Positions 16,749 to 25,337 are shown, numbered from the stretch's first letter. The stretch is DNA of 64,000 nt from JADJGC01 sp964576925 (GCA_964576925.1 CAZNWJ010000002.1:310001-374000); one strand, 5' to 3'. Notes: generated from the sequence alone by a model not told the origin. Translations and numbers: made by a program.

Positions 16749-17588
16749 TCACACGTTGTAAGGACAATACCGGTAATCCGCCACCCCTTTGGTGCAGTAC
16801 ATCAACCTCCGCGCTTGCGATCGACCATCGCCGTTAACCGAGTCAATCAGCAACCCGTGCGGACAGCGCAGGCATTTCGCCGGTTGCCCGTCGATCATCG
16901 TTCCGGTAAACTTCGCCTCGCGGAATTTCTGAATCGGCACCGGCGCGCTCCCCGAACTTCGAATCTTCTCCACCGAACCAACGCGGCGAAACACAAATCG
17001 CCCGCGGTCGATCTGCAACTCCCCCTTGATATCGATCTCATCCCCAACTGCCACCTCCGAGCGACGATAGACGTCAAAGGATAGCCGGGCATAGAAGGGA
17101 TCGAGAAAGCGGTCATAGCCCATGATCCCTTCACGGAAATACAGCAGCACTCCCCTTCCTTCGATCCGTAGCGATCCGTTCGCCCCGTGGTTGACCAGTA
17201 GTGGATTGACCGAGGCGATCTCGCCGCGAACTTCTATTCGCTTTCCGTGAATCTCCTCGACCCAGTCTTCGAACTCGGCCAACTCCTTTTGGAAACGCTC
17301 GTATTCGCCGGTCTCGATCTTCAATTCCGGTTGGTAAGCCTCCTTGAGATCGTAGAAGAACGGACAGGAGAAGCAGTCCTTGCCAACATGCTTCTTCTTT
17401 CTCGGACAAAGATGCCCGTCGTCGAATTTCCGGCAGCGCCAACGGAAGCTGAAGCATCCCTGCGGAAAGCAGCCTTTATGCTTCAAGATATGCCAGGCCG
17501 AGGTACCGGACTCCCGGTGCTTGTGCAGGCGGTGCGGACAGAAGAAGATATCGTCGCGTTTGTACAGGTTGCACCATTCCCGTTGCAT
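16749..17588 (-). CDS. Cysteine-rich protein with a possible OB-fold centre
   Basis: I do not recognise this family. Taking ATG 17588, the product has 279 residues. Twelve cysteines sit in two groups: C6, C17, C40, C45, C52, C61, C72, C75 at the N-terminus and C239, C242, C265, C275 at the C-terminus, suggesting zinc or an iron-sulfur cluster. The middle (about 118-205: RIEVRGEIASVNPLLV, VGDEIDIKGELQIDRGRFVF) reads like an OB-fold barrel. Together this suggests a nucleic-acid binding protein or an Fe-S enzyme subunit, but that is inference. A GTG at 17648 in the same frame would lengthen it; neither has a good ribosome site. Confidence 0.6.
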   Translation of the reverse strand: MQREWCNLYKRDDIFFCPHRLHKHRESGTSAWHILKHKGCFPQGCFSFRWRCRKFDDGHLCPRKKKHVGKDCFSCPFFYDLKEAYQPELKIETGEYERFQKELAEFEDWVEEIHGKRIEVRGEIASVNPLLVNHGANGSLRIEGRGVLLYFREGIMGYDRFLDPFYARLSFDVYRRSEVAVGDEIDIKGELQIDRGRFVFRRVGSVEKIRSSGSAPVPIQKFREAKFTGTMIDGQPAKCLRCPHGLLIDSVNGDGRSQARRLMYCTKGVADYRYCPYNV

Positions 17589-17816
17589 GAGTGTAATACG
17601 CGATATCCGCCTGCCGCTTAAGGAGTTTCTCCCTACGATATTGGTCACCTCCCATACTTTCGCGCACGAATCGCTGTTTCAGAGCGCCGTTTCAGCCTGA
17701 AGCGGGGGTAAACCGCAACAACGCCAATAAAATAGCCGCCCCGGATATCTTCCCGACAAGCTGGCAGAGTATCTGCAAAGTCTTCCACCGGGCCTATCAG
17801 GCAAGGAGGAAGTTCG

Positions 17817-18065
17817 ATGAAGGTGAAGTTCACGCTGACGATGGATGACTTGACCGTTGACGACTTGCACTACGACGAAGTGGTCATCGACTGGATCAGC
17901 GAAGTCGAGCAGGACGAAGTTCTCGACCTCTCGCAGAAGTGGATCACCTCACAGAACTTCCTGACCCGGCGCATGATCGGCCTCCAGCGGGTGGGCGAGT
18001 CGTCGTTGACGATCGAACCGCTCGATGAAAGCAGCATCAGGGACGAAAGCGCACTGAGCGAATAA
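17817..18065 (+). CDS. Small acidic protein, first gene of a four-gene cluster
   Basis: ATG 17817 has AAGGAGG at good spacing. The 82-residue product is very acidic, with two short beta-like stretches and a helix, and has no cysteine or signal peptide. I do not recognise the family. The next gene begins 13 bases after the stop. The run continues with a membrane protein and two zinc-ribbon proteins on the same strand, so these small genes are probably co-transcribed. Confidence 0.65.
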   Translation: MKVKFTLTMDDLTVDDLHYDEVVIDWISEVEQDEVLDLSQKWITSQNFLTRRMIGLQRVGESSLTIEPLDESSIRDESALSE

Positions 18066-18078
18066 GGGAGGTCGTTTC

Positions 18079-18402
18079 GTGGAGCAGGCAGTCCAAGCGC
18101 ATCTGATTCAGGCAGCGAAGAACGTCGGTGACGTGAGCACCGGATCGTTGCTCAGCCTTCACCACACATTGGTGGCCGAATGCGGCCTGGTCGTGGCCCT
18201 GGCGCTCTATCTGGCAGTCGCCGCGGTCGCGGTGATGCTGATCTGGCGCGTCGTCAAGTTTTCCTTTGACGTCGTCCGCTGCGTCGCTCTGCCGGCAACG
18301 GCGGTTGCGCTCCTCGGAGCCTGGCTGCTGCCGTTTCCGTTCCTGCACATTTTCCCGGTGGCGGCGGCCGTCTTCGCGGTCTTGCTGCTCATCCGGGGTT
18401 AG
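18079..18402 (+). CDS. Small membrane protein
   Basis: GTG 18079 follows GGGAGG. The 107-residue protein has a hydrophilic N-terminus of about 28 residues, then three hydrophobic segments: about 35-57, 68-85 and 88-105. It ends LLIRG. No family is recognised. It sits between the acidic protein and the zinc-ribbon genes and may anchor a small complex in the inner membrane. Confidence 0.6.
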   Translation: MEQAVQAHLIQAAKNVGDVSTGSLLSLHHTLVAECGLVVALALYLAVAAVAVMLIWRVVKFSFDVVRCVALPATAVALLGAWLLPFPFLHIFPVAAAVFAVLLLIRG

Positions 18403-18472
18403 CACCTTTCGGCGCTCAGCAGATTCGCACGAACCGTTCGTTTGGGGGCAGAAGGCTCGACAGGGAGAGAAT

Positions 18473-18649
18473 ATGAGACCGTTTCGACGCCGTAAAAGAA
18501 CTACGTGTCCACTGTGTAACTCGCGACTCACCAAAGTCAACGGGGCCCTGCGCTGCCGGTCGTGTCGGATTGAGTTCATCGGCGATTCCTGCCGCTTCCT
18601 CAATCTGCCGCCCTCGGTGCAATGGTCGGCGGATTCCTCGCGGGGTTAG
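18473..18649 (+). CDS. 58-residue zinc-ribbon protein
   Basis: ATG 18473 has GGGAGAG seven bases upstream. The 58-residue product is strongly basic at the start (RPFRRRKR) and has C12-x2-C15 and C28-x2-C31, a minimal treble-clef or zinc-ribbon pattern. Such small ribbons often bind nucleic acid or a protein partner. Its stop is 6 bases before the next zinc-ribbon gene, so translation is probably linked. Confidence 0.62.
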   Translation: MRPFRRRKRTTCPLCNSRLTKVNGALRCRSCRIEFIGDSCRFLNLPPSVQWSADSSRG

Positions 18650-18655
18650 AAACCT

Positions 18656-19138
18656 ATGGACGCCCAGACGCATTCGCAGCGCTGCCACATCTGCGGCAAG
18701 CCAATGCGGGAGTACAAGGGAGTCTTCCTTTGCCTGCCCTGCAACGAAAAGTACGGCGAGTACTATGGCTTCTTCCGCTCCGCCTCCAAGGACTACCAGG
18801 ATGCCAAAGACTTTGCCGTCATCGAATGCCCCGGCGTCACAATTTACGATGAGTCCAACACCCGCGTCGTCCAGGGAGTCAAATGGCACGACGATCGCGA
18901 TCACTGCCAGGGATTCGAAATCGTCGGCAAGCAGATCTTCGCCCCCAACCACATGAAGACGCGCCACGTTCCCAAAGACAAAGCAAGGAATATCAGCCGT
19001 TGCCAGGCCTGTCAGGATTTCACGGTTCGTATGCGCATCTACAACCAGCAGGTCGGCAAGGACGACTACCAGCAAAGTTCGCCGCTCATGCCGAAAGACC
19101 CTGCCAAGTACCAGAAACCCAGCATCCACGAGAAATAA
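18656..19138 (+). CDS. Zinc-ribbon protein of unknown function
   Basis: This 160-residue protein opens with a zinc ribbon, C10-x2-C13 and C26-x2-C29. Further cysteines at 58, 84, 116 and 119 (last pair RCQACQ) and several histidines could form a second site. The middle is a hydrophilic alpha-beta region and the tail is basic and polar. No known family is evident. It is the last gene of the four-gene run that begins at 17817. Confidence 0.65.
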   Translation: MDAQTHSQRCHICGKPMREYKGVFLCLPCNEKYGEYYGFFRSASKDYQDAKDFAVIECPGVTIYDESNTRVVQGVKWHDDRDHCQGFEIVGKQIFAPNHMKTRHVPKDKARNISRCQACQDFTVRMRIYNQQVGKDDYQQSSPLMPKDPAKYQKPSIHEK

Positions 19139-19164
19139 CCCGTCGGATTCGACAACCCCGGTCC

Positions 19165-20286
19165 CTATAACGTCAGAGACACAACCTCAAAATCACAGGC
19201 TGCGGAAATCAGGCTCACGTCCTCGGGTCGATAGACAACGACACGAACTTGGTCTGGCGGAACGTCGTCGAGCCGGAAGTCACCCCGGTGCCGCCACTCG
19301 GCTTCCGGTGTCCAATCGGCAACCTTGGAACCAGCCATCTGAAAGAAAGGTCGCTCGAATTCGGTGAGGGACTCGAAAGCTGCCTCATCTCCATAAACCA
19401 CCGGGCGAATTCCACAATTCAACGCCGCCGCGCGAGTGATGGCTATCCCGTACGGCTCAAAATTGTAATAGACGTACCTTCTCCGCCAGCGCATCAGCTT
19501 CGTGGCTGCGATCGGGTCGTGCGCTGTTAGAGAAACCACATCGTATCTCCCTCGGATAAACCTATGGCTTGCCCGGATGCAGCTCTCTCTGACGATCCTC
19601 TGCAATACGCGTAGCGCCGAGCGGGGATACTCGTCCGTCGCCAATAGATCACGGTAGAAGTCGGCAGCAGTCTCGCTCGGTAAGTGACCGTGGTGCGAAC
19701 GCGTCATGTGCGTCAGGTAGTTCCACGAGACTGAGAGAGATCGATTGAGCCTGTTCGCCTCGAAATCATAGTGGGACTGGTCGGATGCTGTTGAATAAGT
19801 CGTTTCGAATGAACTATCCACCTTCTTGCCTCGCGACAGTGCTGTATCGAGCGTTTTCTCAAAGAACCCTTGAGGACGAATGGAAACCGGAACGACGACA
19901 TTAGCCAGCGAGGCGGCAAGCTCGTCTCTCTTGTGGGGGAAATCGAACGCAACGCCGCGTTCGGAATCGAGGGGATCAAGTATCAGCGTGCGCTTCGGTT
20001 CCAGTTCAAACGACTTGATGATCTCGTCCGCCTGGCACGATGGTTCAGCCAGGATCACCTGCCACCCGCCCAGTTTGCCGACAAGGTAAACCACCAGTTC
20101 CCAGGTGTTCATGCCGGTGGAAGTGACGAAAACGGCGCCGCGCTCCGCATAGGCCGTGACCGCCCGGCAGGTACCCTCCACCCAGCGATCTTTGCGGCAC
20201 GGCCGTTTCGACTGCCTGGAATTGATGACCGCCACCAATGGGCGACCGCCGGCGAAATCTGCTGCCTCTTCGCTCAATTTGATCAC
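19165..20286 (-). CDS. Uncharacterised protein with a DprA/SLOG-like Rossmann region
   Basis: This 373-residue protein has no clear named family. Residues about 50-100 look like a Rossmann beta-alpha-beta unit (GAVFVTSTGMNTWELVVYLV). Residues about 118-160 (HKRDELAASLANVVVPVSI, RPQGFFEKTLDTALSRGKK) resemble the R-N-R-I-I-A-G-L and G-S-L-x-T-A...G-R segments of DprA/SLOG nucleotide- or ssDNA-binding proteins. The C-terminal half is rich in W, R and Y with no motif I can name. It has no operon partner. The SLOG link is by eye only. Confidence 0.55.
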   Translation of the reverse strand: MIKLSEEAADFAGGRPLVAVINSRQSKRPCRKDRWVEGTCRAVTAYAERGAVFVTSTGMNTWELVVYLVGKLGGWQVILAEPSCQADEIIKSFELEPKRTLILDPLDSERGVAFDFPHKRDELAASLANVVVPVSIRPQGFFEKTLDTALSRGKKVDSSFETTYSTASDQSHYDFEANRLNRSLSVSWNYLTHMTRSHHGHLPSETAADFYRDLLATDEYPRSALRVLQRIVRESCIRASHRFIRGRYDVVSLTAHDPIAATKLMRWRRRYVYYNFEPYGIAITRAAALNCGIRPVVYGDEAAFESLTEFERPFFQMAGSKVADWTPEAEWRHRGDFRLDDVPPDQVRVVVYRPEDVSLISAACDFEVVSLTL

Positions 20287-20346
20287 GGCGAGCCTTCCTT
20301 TATCCTGCCAAAGACGTCAACAGGCGATACGATAACAGTCTCGGGC

Positions 20347-20380
20347 CCAAAAAACAACCCGCGTCCTTTCGGACGCGGGT
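20347..20380 (-). terminator. Rho-independent terminator of the mini-histone gene
   Basis: A perfect 10-bp stem, ACCCGCGTCC with GGACGCGGGT and a 4-base loop, is followed on the minus strand by TTGTTTTTTG. Confidence 0.9.
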
Positions 20381-20397
20381 CGCAACGAACTTGTCTC

Positions 20398-20417
20398 CAC
20401 AGGCGTCTCCGCCTGTG
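20398..20417. other. Second hairpin between the mini-histone gene and its terminator
   Basis: A perfect 8-bp stem, CACAGGCG with CGCCTGTG, has a TCTC loop and no T tail. It lies in the 3' untranslated region of the 20436-20522 gene, 18 bases before the terminator hairpin, and may protect the message. Confidence 0.6.
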
Positions 20418-20435
20418 TGTTACCAGAAGCTTAGA

Positions 20436-20522
20436 TTACTTCTTGGTTGACTTCTTCGTAGCCTTCTTAGCCGGCTTCTTGGCAGTCTTCTTCGCCGTCT
20501 TCTTGGCTGCTGTTTTCTTCAT
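20436..20522 (-). CDS. 28-residue lysine/alanine-rich histone H1-like protein
   Basis: A short gene on the minus strand: ATG 20522, stop TAA 20438-20436. The peptide has 28 residues, 15 of them lysine, built from K-K-T-A and K-K-P-A steps like the tail of eukaryotic H1 and of bacterial HC1/Hc2-type nucleoid proteins. AAGGGA lies five bases before the ATG. Downstream come a hairpin and a strong terminator, which support real expression. It would bind DNA non-specifically. It is much shorter than usual bacterial H1-like proteins, so it may be a stand-alone tail or a relic. Confidence 0.72.
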   Translation of the reverse strand: MKKTAAKKTAKKTAKKPAKKATKKSTKK

Positions 20523-20797
20523 AGGTCCCTTCTTGAGGTTAGGGGTTGCTCCTGAGTGCCCGCTCGGCGAACTTCGCTTCGCGCGCACTTGCGATATTAC
20601 TCGCGTTTATGTTTCTGTTTCCTTCAATTCTGTTTTCAACTGCGTTCTTCATGTTGCGAGGGATAGATTCGACTTGGAGCAACATCAAATCAACAAAAAC
20701 TTTTAACAATTCTGAAAAAAACTCTGCTCGCTTGAGTAGTCACCCGGCGTCGCGACATCACCGCCAGGTGCGGACATCAATTTCGACCAGCAAAAAT

Positions 20798-20837
20798 GCG
20801 CTGATTTCACGATCGCGATCACGCGAGTGATCAGCGC
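20798..20837. promoter_or_regulatory. Imperfect palindrome upstream of the mini-histone gene
   Basis: GCGCTGAT-TT-CAC and GTGATCAGCGC pair over 11 bases with a two-base bulge, around the loop GATCGCGATCACGCGA. It could be an operator or a structured leader; there is no T tail, so a terminator is unlikely. Confidence 0.4.
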
Positions 20838-21082
20838 GCCGAACTCTGCGCCACACAGAAAAATCTCGCGACAAACTTTCAAATCGAAAAAATCTTTTGC
20901 GTGAGTTCCGATTTCACTCTCAACTCGACGCGTGTAACTGATCGCGAGCCGCGCGGAAAAGCGATTTCCGGCGGACCCGCGGTAATGAGTTTCGCCAGAT
21001 TTGTGTTCGCGTCGCCGTCGGCAAGGGTGGTCGGCCGCCACTCGGCGTTGCAGGGGTGCGGCGCCGGCAGCAAGAAATCCGC

Positions 21083-21112
21083 TTGACAATCCCGCCTTTG
21101 ATCGCTTAATCT
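21083..21112 (+). promoter_or_regulatory. Sigma-70 promoter of tRNA-Arg
   Basis: A consensus -35 TTGACA (21083-21088) and TAATCT (21107-21112) are 18 bases apart, and the tRNA starts 13 bases further on. Confidence 0.75.
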
Positions 21113-21125
21113 TCCCTTAGACAAT

Positions 21126-21199
<74 letters not shown>

Positions 21200-21373
21200 T
21201 TTTGATTTTTCCCCCCGTCCGCACGTCCCGTCAAGTATCGCCTAGTTCCTGACGATTCCAACGCAATCGCTCGTCAAGTCATTGCTGTTCGCCTCTGGGA
21301 CTCTGAAGAGCAGGTTCAGCCTGCCGGTTTCGGTCTGTCGTGCAGGAGCGCGGGGTTTGAGGATCGTCCGCTA

Positions 21374-22375
21374 TTAGACTAATGGCAGATAAGGCACCGC
21401 GGTGAGTTCGGGGCCGGAGCGCTCGCCGGCGGCCAGACGATGGTAGCCTGCCGCAGCGATCATCGCGGCATTGTCGGTACAGTAGCGAAATTCCGGAAAA
21501 ATCACCATCACGCCGGTCTTCTCCCCTTCTTGCTGAAACACTTCCCGCAACCGCGAATTGGCGGCGACCCCACCGCCGACTGCAATGCAGTTTACACGGT
21601 GCTCGAGGGCAGCCTCGATCGTCGGTCGCACCAACATCTCCACGACGCGTTCCTGGAACGAGGCACAGATGTCAGCCAGATGCTCGCTGCGAAACTCATC
21701 CGACTTGTCTTTGACATAGAGCGCGACAGCCGTCTTGATCCCCGAGAAAGAGAACTCGTAACTGCCGTGCTTGAACTGGGCTTTGGGAAAGCGATGAAAT
21801 CCCCGATCACCGGACAGCGCGAGTCTGTCGATCTTGTGACCTCCGGGATATCCGAGTCCAAGCACCTTGGCGACCTTATCAAACGCTTCGCCGGCAGCAT
21901 CATCCCGAGTTGAGCCGAGAATCTCATAGCGTGTCCAGGCAGTCACTTTCACCAACAGCGTATGCCCGCCCGAGACGATCAGGGTAATGAAGGGCGGCGT
22001 CAGGGAAGGATCGGCGAGCCGGTTGGCAAAGATGTGTCCTTCAAGATGGTTGATGCCGATCAAGGGCCGATCCCAACCGTATGCGAGTGCTTTGGCGAAG
22101 TTCAACCCTACTATTAAAGAGCCCACCAAACCCGGCCCGCAGGTAACGGCGACACCGTCAATGTCCTTTGGAGTCAGCCCCAGTGAACGCTTGCACGACT
22201 CAAAAACCGGGATGATCTTCCGCAACTGCTGTCGGGAGGCGATTTCCGGTACGATTCCCCCGAAGTCGGTGTGCTCAACCTGTGAGTAGACCGCCTCGGC
22301 CAACACGCGCGTACCGTTCTCGACAACGGCAACTGCCGTCTCGTCGCAGGAGGTCTCGATTCCCAGGATCTTCAT
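21374..22375 (-). CDS. tsaD: tRNA N6-adenosine threonylcarbamoyltransferase TsaD
   Basis: This 333-residue protein is full length for TsaD. It opens MKILGIETSCDETAVAVV, has the metal-binding NHLEGH (about 109-114), the VSGGHT loop, DDAAGEAFDKVAKVLGL, and the late CTDNAAMIA motif with the third metal ligand. With TsaB, TsaE and TsaC it forms t6A37 in ANN-decoding tRNAs. Its ATG overlaps the TGA of the YbbR gene by four bases (ATGA), so the two are coupled. It ends the minus-strand block. Confidence 0.96.
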   Translation of the reverse strand: MKILGIETSCDETAVAVVENGTRVLAEAVYSQVEHTDFGGIVPEIASRQQLRKIIPVFESCKRSLGLTPKDIDGVAVTCGPGLVGSLIVGLNFAKALAYGWDRPLIGINHLEGHIFANRLADPSLTPPFITLIVSGGHTLLVKVTAWTRYEILGSTRDDAAGEAFDKVAKVLGLGYPGGHKIDRLALSGDRGFHRFPKAQFKHGSYEFSFSGIKTAVALYVKDKSDEFRSEHLADICASFQERVVEMLVRPTIEAALEHRVNCIAVGGGVAANSRLREVFQQEGEKTGVMVIFPEFRYCTDNAAMIAAAGYHRLAAGERSGPELTAVPYLPLV

Positions 22376-23295
22376 CGTTTGCGGGCCACCGTAATTGAGT
22401 CGTCGGCTTCCGGGAGGTAAATTGCGTCCGGCGGCACCTTGACTCGAATGCCGACCTTAATTGAGTCTGTCTCCAGATCAGGAGACAAAAAGCTGACTCG
22501 GACATTTCTCAGGACATTAGCGGTCAAGAGAGATTGCGGGAGACCGATCCTGATATCGACCTCGCGAGGGCTGAAGCGGTACTTCCCCGTATCGAAGTCA
22601 TGTGGAGTATGCACGATCTGATCCGCCAACCGCCGTTCGACCATAGGCTCCACCCTGGCAATGATATCCACCAAGCTGTCGCCGAGCGTGATCCCGAGGC
22701 TATCCGCGAGAGCAAGCCGGACTGACCGAGTCGTTTCCGCGGTTAGACCGCTCAACTCCAAGGTCTCTGTTTCAATTTCTTGGATTCGCTTCATTGCCGA
22801 AGCCGGTCCCGACAGGCGAACCATTTCCGGGACAATCTTAACCGGCCCAACCGTCATAAATCCCGGCTGGGGAATGCAGCTGACACGGCTCTTTACAAGC
22901 ACACTCTTTTCGACCTCACGCTCAAAACGCAGGAAGAGCTTGCGGGGGGAGACTATCGTGACGTTTTCGTAGACCTCGTCAAAAGACGTCATCGCGTCGT
23001 TGTCGGTCAACTCCCGTTCGAAATTGCCTTCCCGGTACTCCGCGGCGCTGATCCGCAGGCGTGGTTGATTGGCATCCAGCACAATCAACTGCTTCCCGGA
23101 TGTTTTGACGCGCACAGCTATCGACGTCGGCAGCAGATTCGTCTGCAAAAGCCCGGCGGGGATGTTGTCAATTACCAGCGGAAGCTCAAACTGGTACTCG
23201 TAGGGCTTATTGGTTGCCACGTGTACCCACAGCAGCAGAGCGAGAAGAAGCGCCCCGATCTTGAGCGGCAAATTATGTAATGGATTAAAGCGCAT
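22372..23295 (-). CDS. YbbR-domain protein (CdaR-like)
   Basis: This 307-residue protein has a single N-terminal membrane helix (NLPLKIGALLLALLLWVHVA) and then about three to four extracytoplasmic YbbR repeats, seen as recurring strands such as PLVIDNIPAGL, VRVKTSGKQ, PEMVRLSGPASAMKRIQEIET and VDIRIGL. YbbR proteins often accompany and regulate the diadenylate cyclase CdaA, but no cdaA is visible next to it here. It overlaps tsaD by four bases. Confidence 0.85.
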   Translation of the reverse strand: MRFNPLHNLPLKIGALLLALLLWVHVATNKPYEYQFELPLVIDNIPAGLLQTNLLPTSIAVRVKTSGKQLIVLDANQPRLRISAAEYREGNFERELTDNDAMTSFDEVYENVTIVSPRKLFLRFEREVEKSVLVKSRVSCIPQPGFMTVGPVKIVPEMVRLSGPASAMKRIQEIETETLELSGLTAETTRSVRLALADSLGITLGDSLVDIIARVEPMVERRLADQIVHTPHDFDTGKYRFSPREVDIRIGLPQSLLTANVLRNVRVSFLSPDLETDSIKVGIRVKVPPDAIYLPEADDSITVARKR

Positions 23296-23319
23296 GCGGC
23301 CTCACGCGCGGCTGCTCTT

Positions 23320-23514
23320 CTACTTGTTCGAGGTCACAATCGTTTTGCCGAATGAGATCTCACCGTTGTCGATCCGGATATTAAAGCCGCACTCCGGGTT
23401 TGAGCAGGCCCAGGCTTTGTACCGAATCGATGCACCATCCCGACCATAATCGGACAGCGGCAAGAGTTTGCCGGTCTTGCACTTCAGGCAGTCCGGAAAT
23501 TGATTTTCCACCAC
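23320..23514 (-). CDS. 64-residue zinc-ribbon protein
   Basis: GTG 23514 is the likely start, with AAGGA 11 bases upstream. The small protein has C9-x2-C12 and C37-x4-C42, a pattern like the C-terminal zinc finger of type IA topoisomerases (CPxCxxGxL..., ...CSNPECGF). Here it stands alone, so it may be a free DNA-binding ribbon or an adaptor. It precedes the YbbR gene by 24 bases on the same strand. Confidence 0.7.
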   Translation of the reverse strand: MVENQFPDCLKCKTGKLLPLSDYGRDGASIRYKAWACSNPECGFNIRIDNGEISFGKTIVTSNK

Positions 23515-23599
23515 ACCACATTCCTTGAGCGAGTTACGATTGCTTTACCGATGTCGCAGGGGAAGGTATAATCTGAGAGCGATTCTGTCAATCAAAAGA

Positions 23600-25156
23600 T
23601 CACTTGGACCAGAGCACGGTCACTTGCTCCCGCCCGTCTTCATCCCAGCCGAAAACCACCAGGTCGCCCTTGCCGTCAAGATTCAAGTCGTGGGCGTCCA
23701 CCGAGCTGCACCGTGTCGCTTCTCGAGTCACAACCGGCTTGTCTGAGAAATGCGGGTTCTTCGTACCGCGATAAATCTCCAGCTCATCGTCATCGCTGAT
23801 ACTTACCAGGTCCTTGATCTGGTCGCGATCGAGATCGCCGTCAAAGCAGCCAATGAACCTCGTCGGCAGGTCGTTGCCAAAGAAATCGATCCCGCAGTTC
23901 AGCTTCTTGACAAACTTCGCTTGTTCGGCGAAGACTCCACCTTCAGACTCGAATATGCTCAACTCCACGCCGATACGTTGCATCAGCAGTGATTTGACCA
24001 AATTGGTTGATGCCGCCGAAATGGTCGCCAGGATGACCGACGATGAACCATCGCCGTCAAGATCCGCCAGGGCGAAGCCGATCCCGAATTGGTCGATGAC
24101 GATTCGCTTGGAAGGACGTTGCGGATATCCCAGTTGCGCATTGCCGAGGAAGACCTCCAGTATCGTCTTGAAATCACCGTCCCGACCCTGCGTGAAAACA
24201 CGGCAATAGTCCGTGAGCTTATCGTTATTCAAGTCAGCCAGTCCCCAGGAGGTGAACCTCAGGTTCTCAAGGAACGCCGCTTTCACCTGCAGCAGTTGGT
24301 CCGGATTTATGGAAAACTGCAGGTCACCTAACTGGTGAAGAACCGCCAATCCGCTCGCCGAAGCCACCAGGATATCGCTGGAGCGATCAGCGTTAAGGTC
24401 TTGAACGGACAATGTCGGCATCGACACGGAAAAGTCCCGCCGGGCGTGTTCGCGCAGGACATTTCCCGTTGCCGGATAAGCGCAGCGGTGTTCAACAGCC
24501 ACGCTCCTGATTTGAGTGTAGCCGTTGCGGTCTTTCTTGAGAATCCGCAATCCGTCCCAACTCGGCACGACGGCTTCCGGTATCCGGTCGGCATCGAGGT
24601 CGAACATGAAGCTGTAGTCGCAAATGTATTCGGGCGCCGGGACCGTGTACAAGCGGTCAAATCGCCCGATCTCCTTGATGGCGGCGGCGTACCCTCCGTC
24701 ATCATGGTCGAGCACGTAAAGCGCATCCAGACCCAGAAGTACGATCTCCTCGCGACGATCATTATCTATGTCGACAACCTGGATGGCAAAGACGGAAGCC
24801 GGCACCTCCGCAGCGAGTGTCGGATTCGACGGAAAGTTCTTCGGCGACAATTCCTGGTACAGGCTCAGCCTTCGACCCCTCTGCTCATCGCGCGTCAGTA
24901 TCAGGAGTTCGTTCGCGGCGACACCGTCGAACTGGACGGGCACAGAGAGGATATACTTACCATTGGGAGTAATTGACTGTGCGTCGAAGCTGTCTTTGTC
25001 AGCCGCCAGTGACGTGCAAGCCAGACCTAAGATCACAAGGACCGTAAGCCGTTTCAGCAACGCGACCCAGAGAGGGGACCTGTAGCTCACCAAATTGGCG
25101 ATCCCGCCGAATCCTTGGCGAGCCGCTGACTTATTCAAATTGGCAATCACTATCAA
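23600..25156 (-). CDS. Exported FG-GAP/VCBS-repeat beta-propeller protein
   Basis: This 518-residue protein carries at least seven calcium-type turns of the form D-x-D-x-D/N-x-x-x-D/E: VVDIDNDRREEI, DLDADRIPEA, DLNADRSSDI, DLNNDKLTDY, DLDGDGSSSV, DLDRDQIKDL and DLNLDGKGDL. These mark a seven-bladed FG-GAP propeller. A signal peptide appears only at about residues 34-51, so the true start is probably an internal codon near residue 33 (for example a TTG). It is 180 bases from the next propeller gene; role unknown. Confidence 0.75.
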   Translation of the reverse strand: MIVIANLNKSAARQGFGGIANLVSYRSPLWVALLKRLTVLVILGLACTSLAADKDSFDAQSITPNGKYILSVPVQFDGVAANELLILTRDEQRGRRLSLYQELSPKNFPSNPTLAAEVPASVFAIQVVDIDNDRREEIVLLGLDALYVLDHDDGGYAAAIKEIGRFDRLYTVPAPEYICDYSFMFDLDADRIPEAVVPSWDGLRILKKDRNGYTQIRSVAVEHRCAYPATGNVLREHARRDFSVSMPTLSVQDLNADRSSDILVASASGLAVLHQLGDLQFSINPDQLLQVKAAFLENLRFTSWGLADLNNDKLTDYCRVFTQGRDGDFKTILEVFLGNAQLGYPQRPSKRIVIDQFGIGFALADLDGDGSSSVILATISAASTNLVKSLLMQRIGVELSIFESEGGVFAEQAKFVKKLNCGIDFFGNDLPTRFIGCFDGDLDRDQIKDLVSISDDDELEIYRGTKNPHFSDKPVVTREATRCSSVDAHDLNLDGKGDLVVFGWDEDGREQVTVLWSK

Positions 25157-25337
25157 TGCCTTGAGATTAGCTCCTAAAGCCCAGTTACAGTCATGTCGGA
25201 GCGATTCACCCGATGATACTATCTACTGATAGACGGGACGTCAAGTTGCCATTTTATTTGGGACCGTTTGAGTCCTACAAGCGTTCCTGCGCAAGCTTCG
25301 TCCGGACCAATTGACGGCGGCCTTGGAACAAAAGCCG

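Larger units (their letters stand above)
20523..21125. other. Intergenic region between the mini-histone gene and tRNA-Arg
   Basis: About 600 bases hold no gene I can support. The part next to the mini-histone gene (20690-20730) is A/T-rich and probably contains its promoter, implying a leader of over 150 bases. A hairpin lies at 20798-20837 and the tRNA promoter at 21083-21112. Short frames exist on both strands at 20880-21130 but have no ribosome site or recognisable family. Confidence 0.4.
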
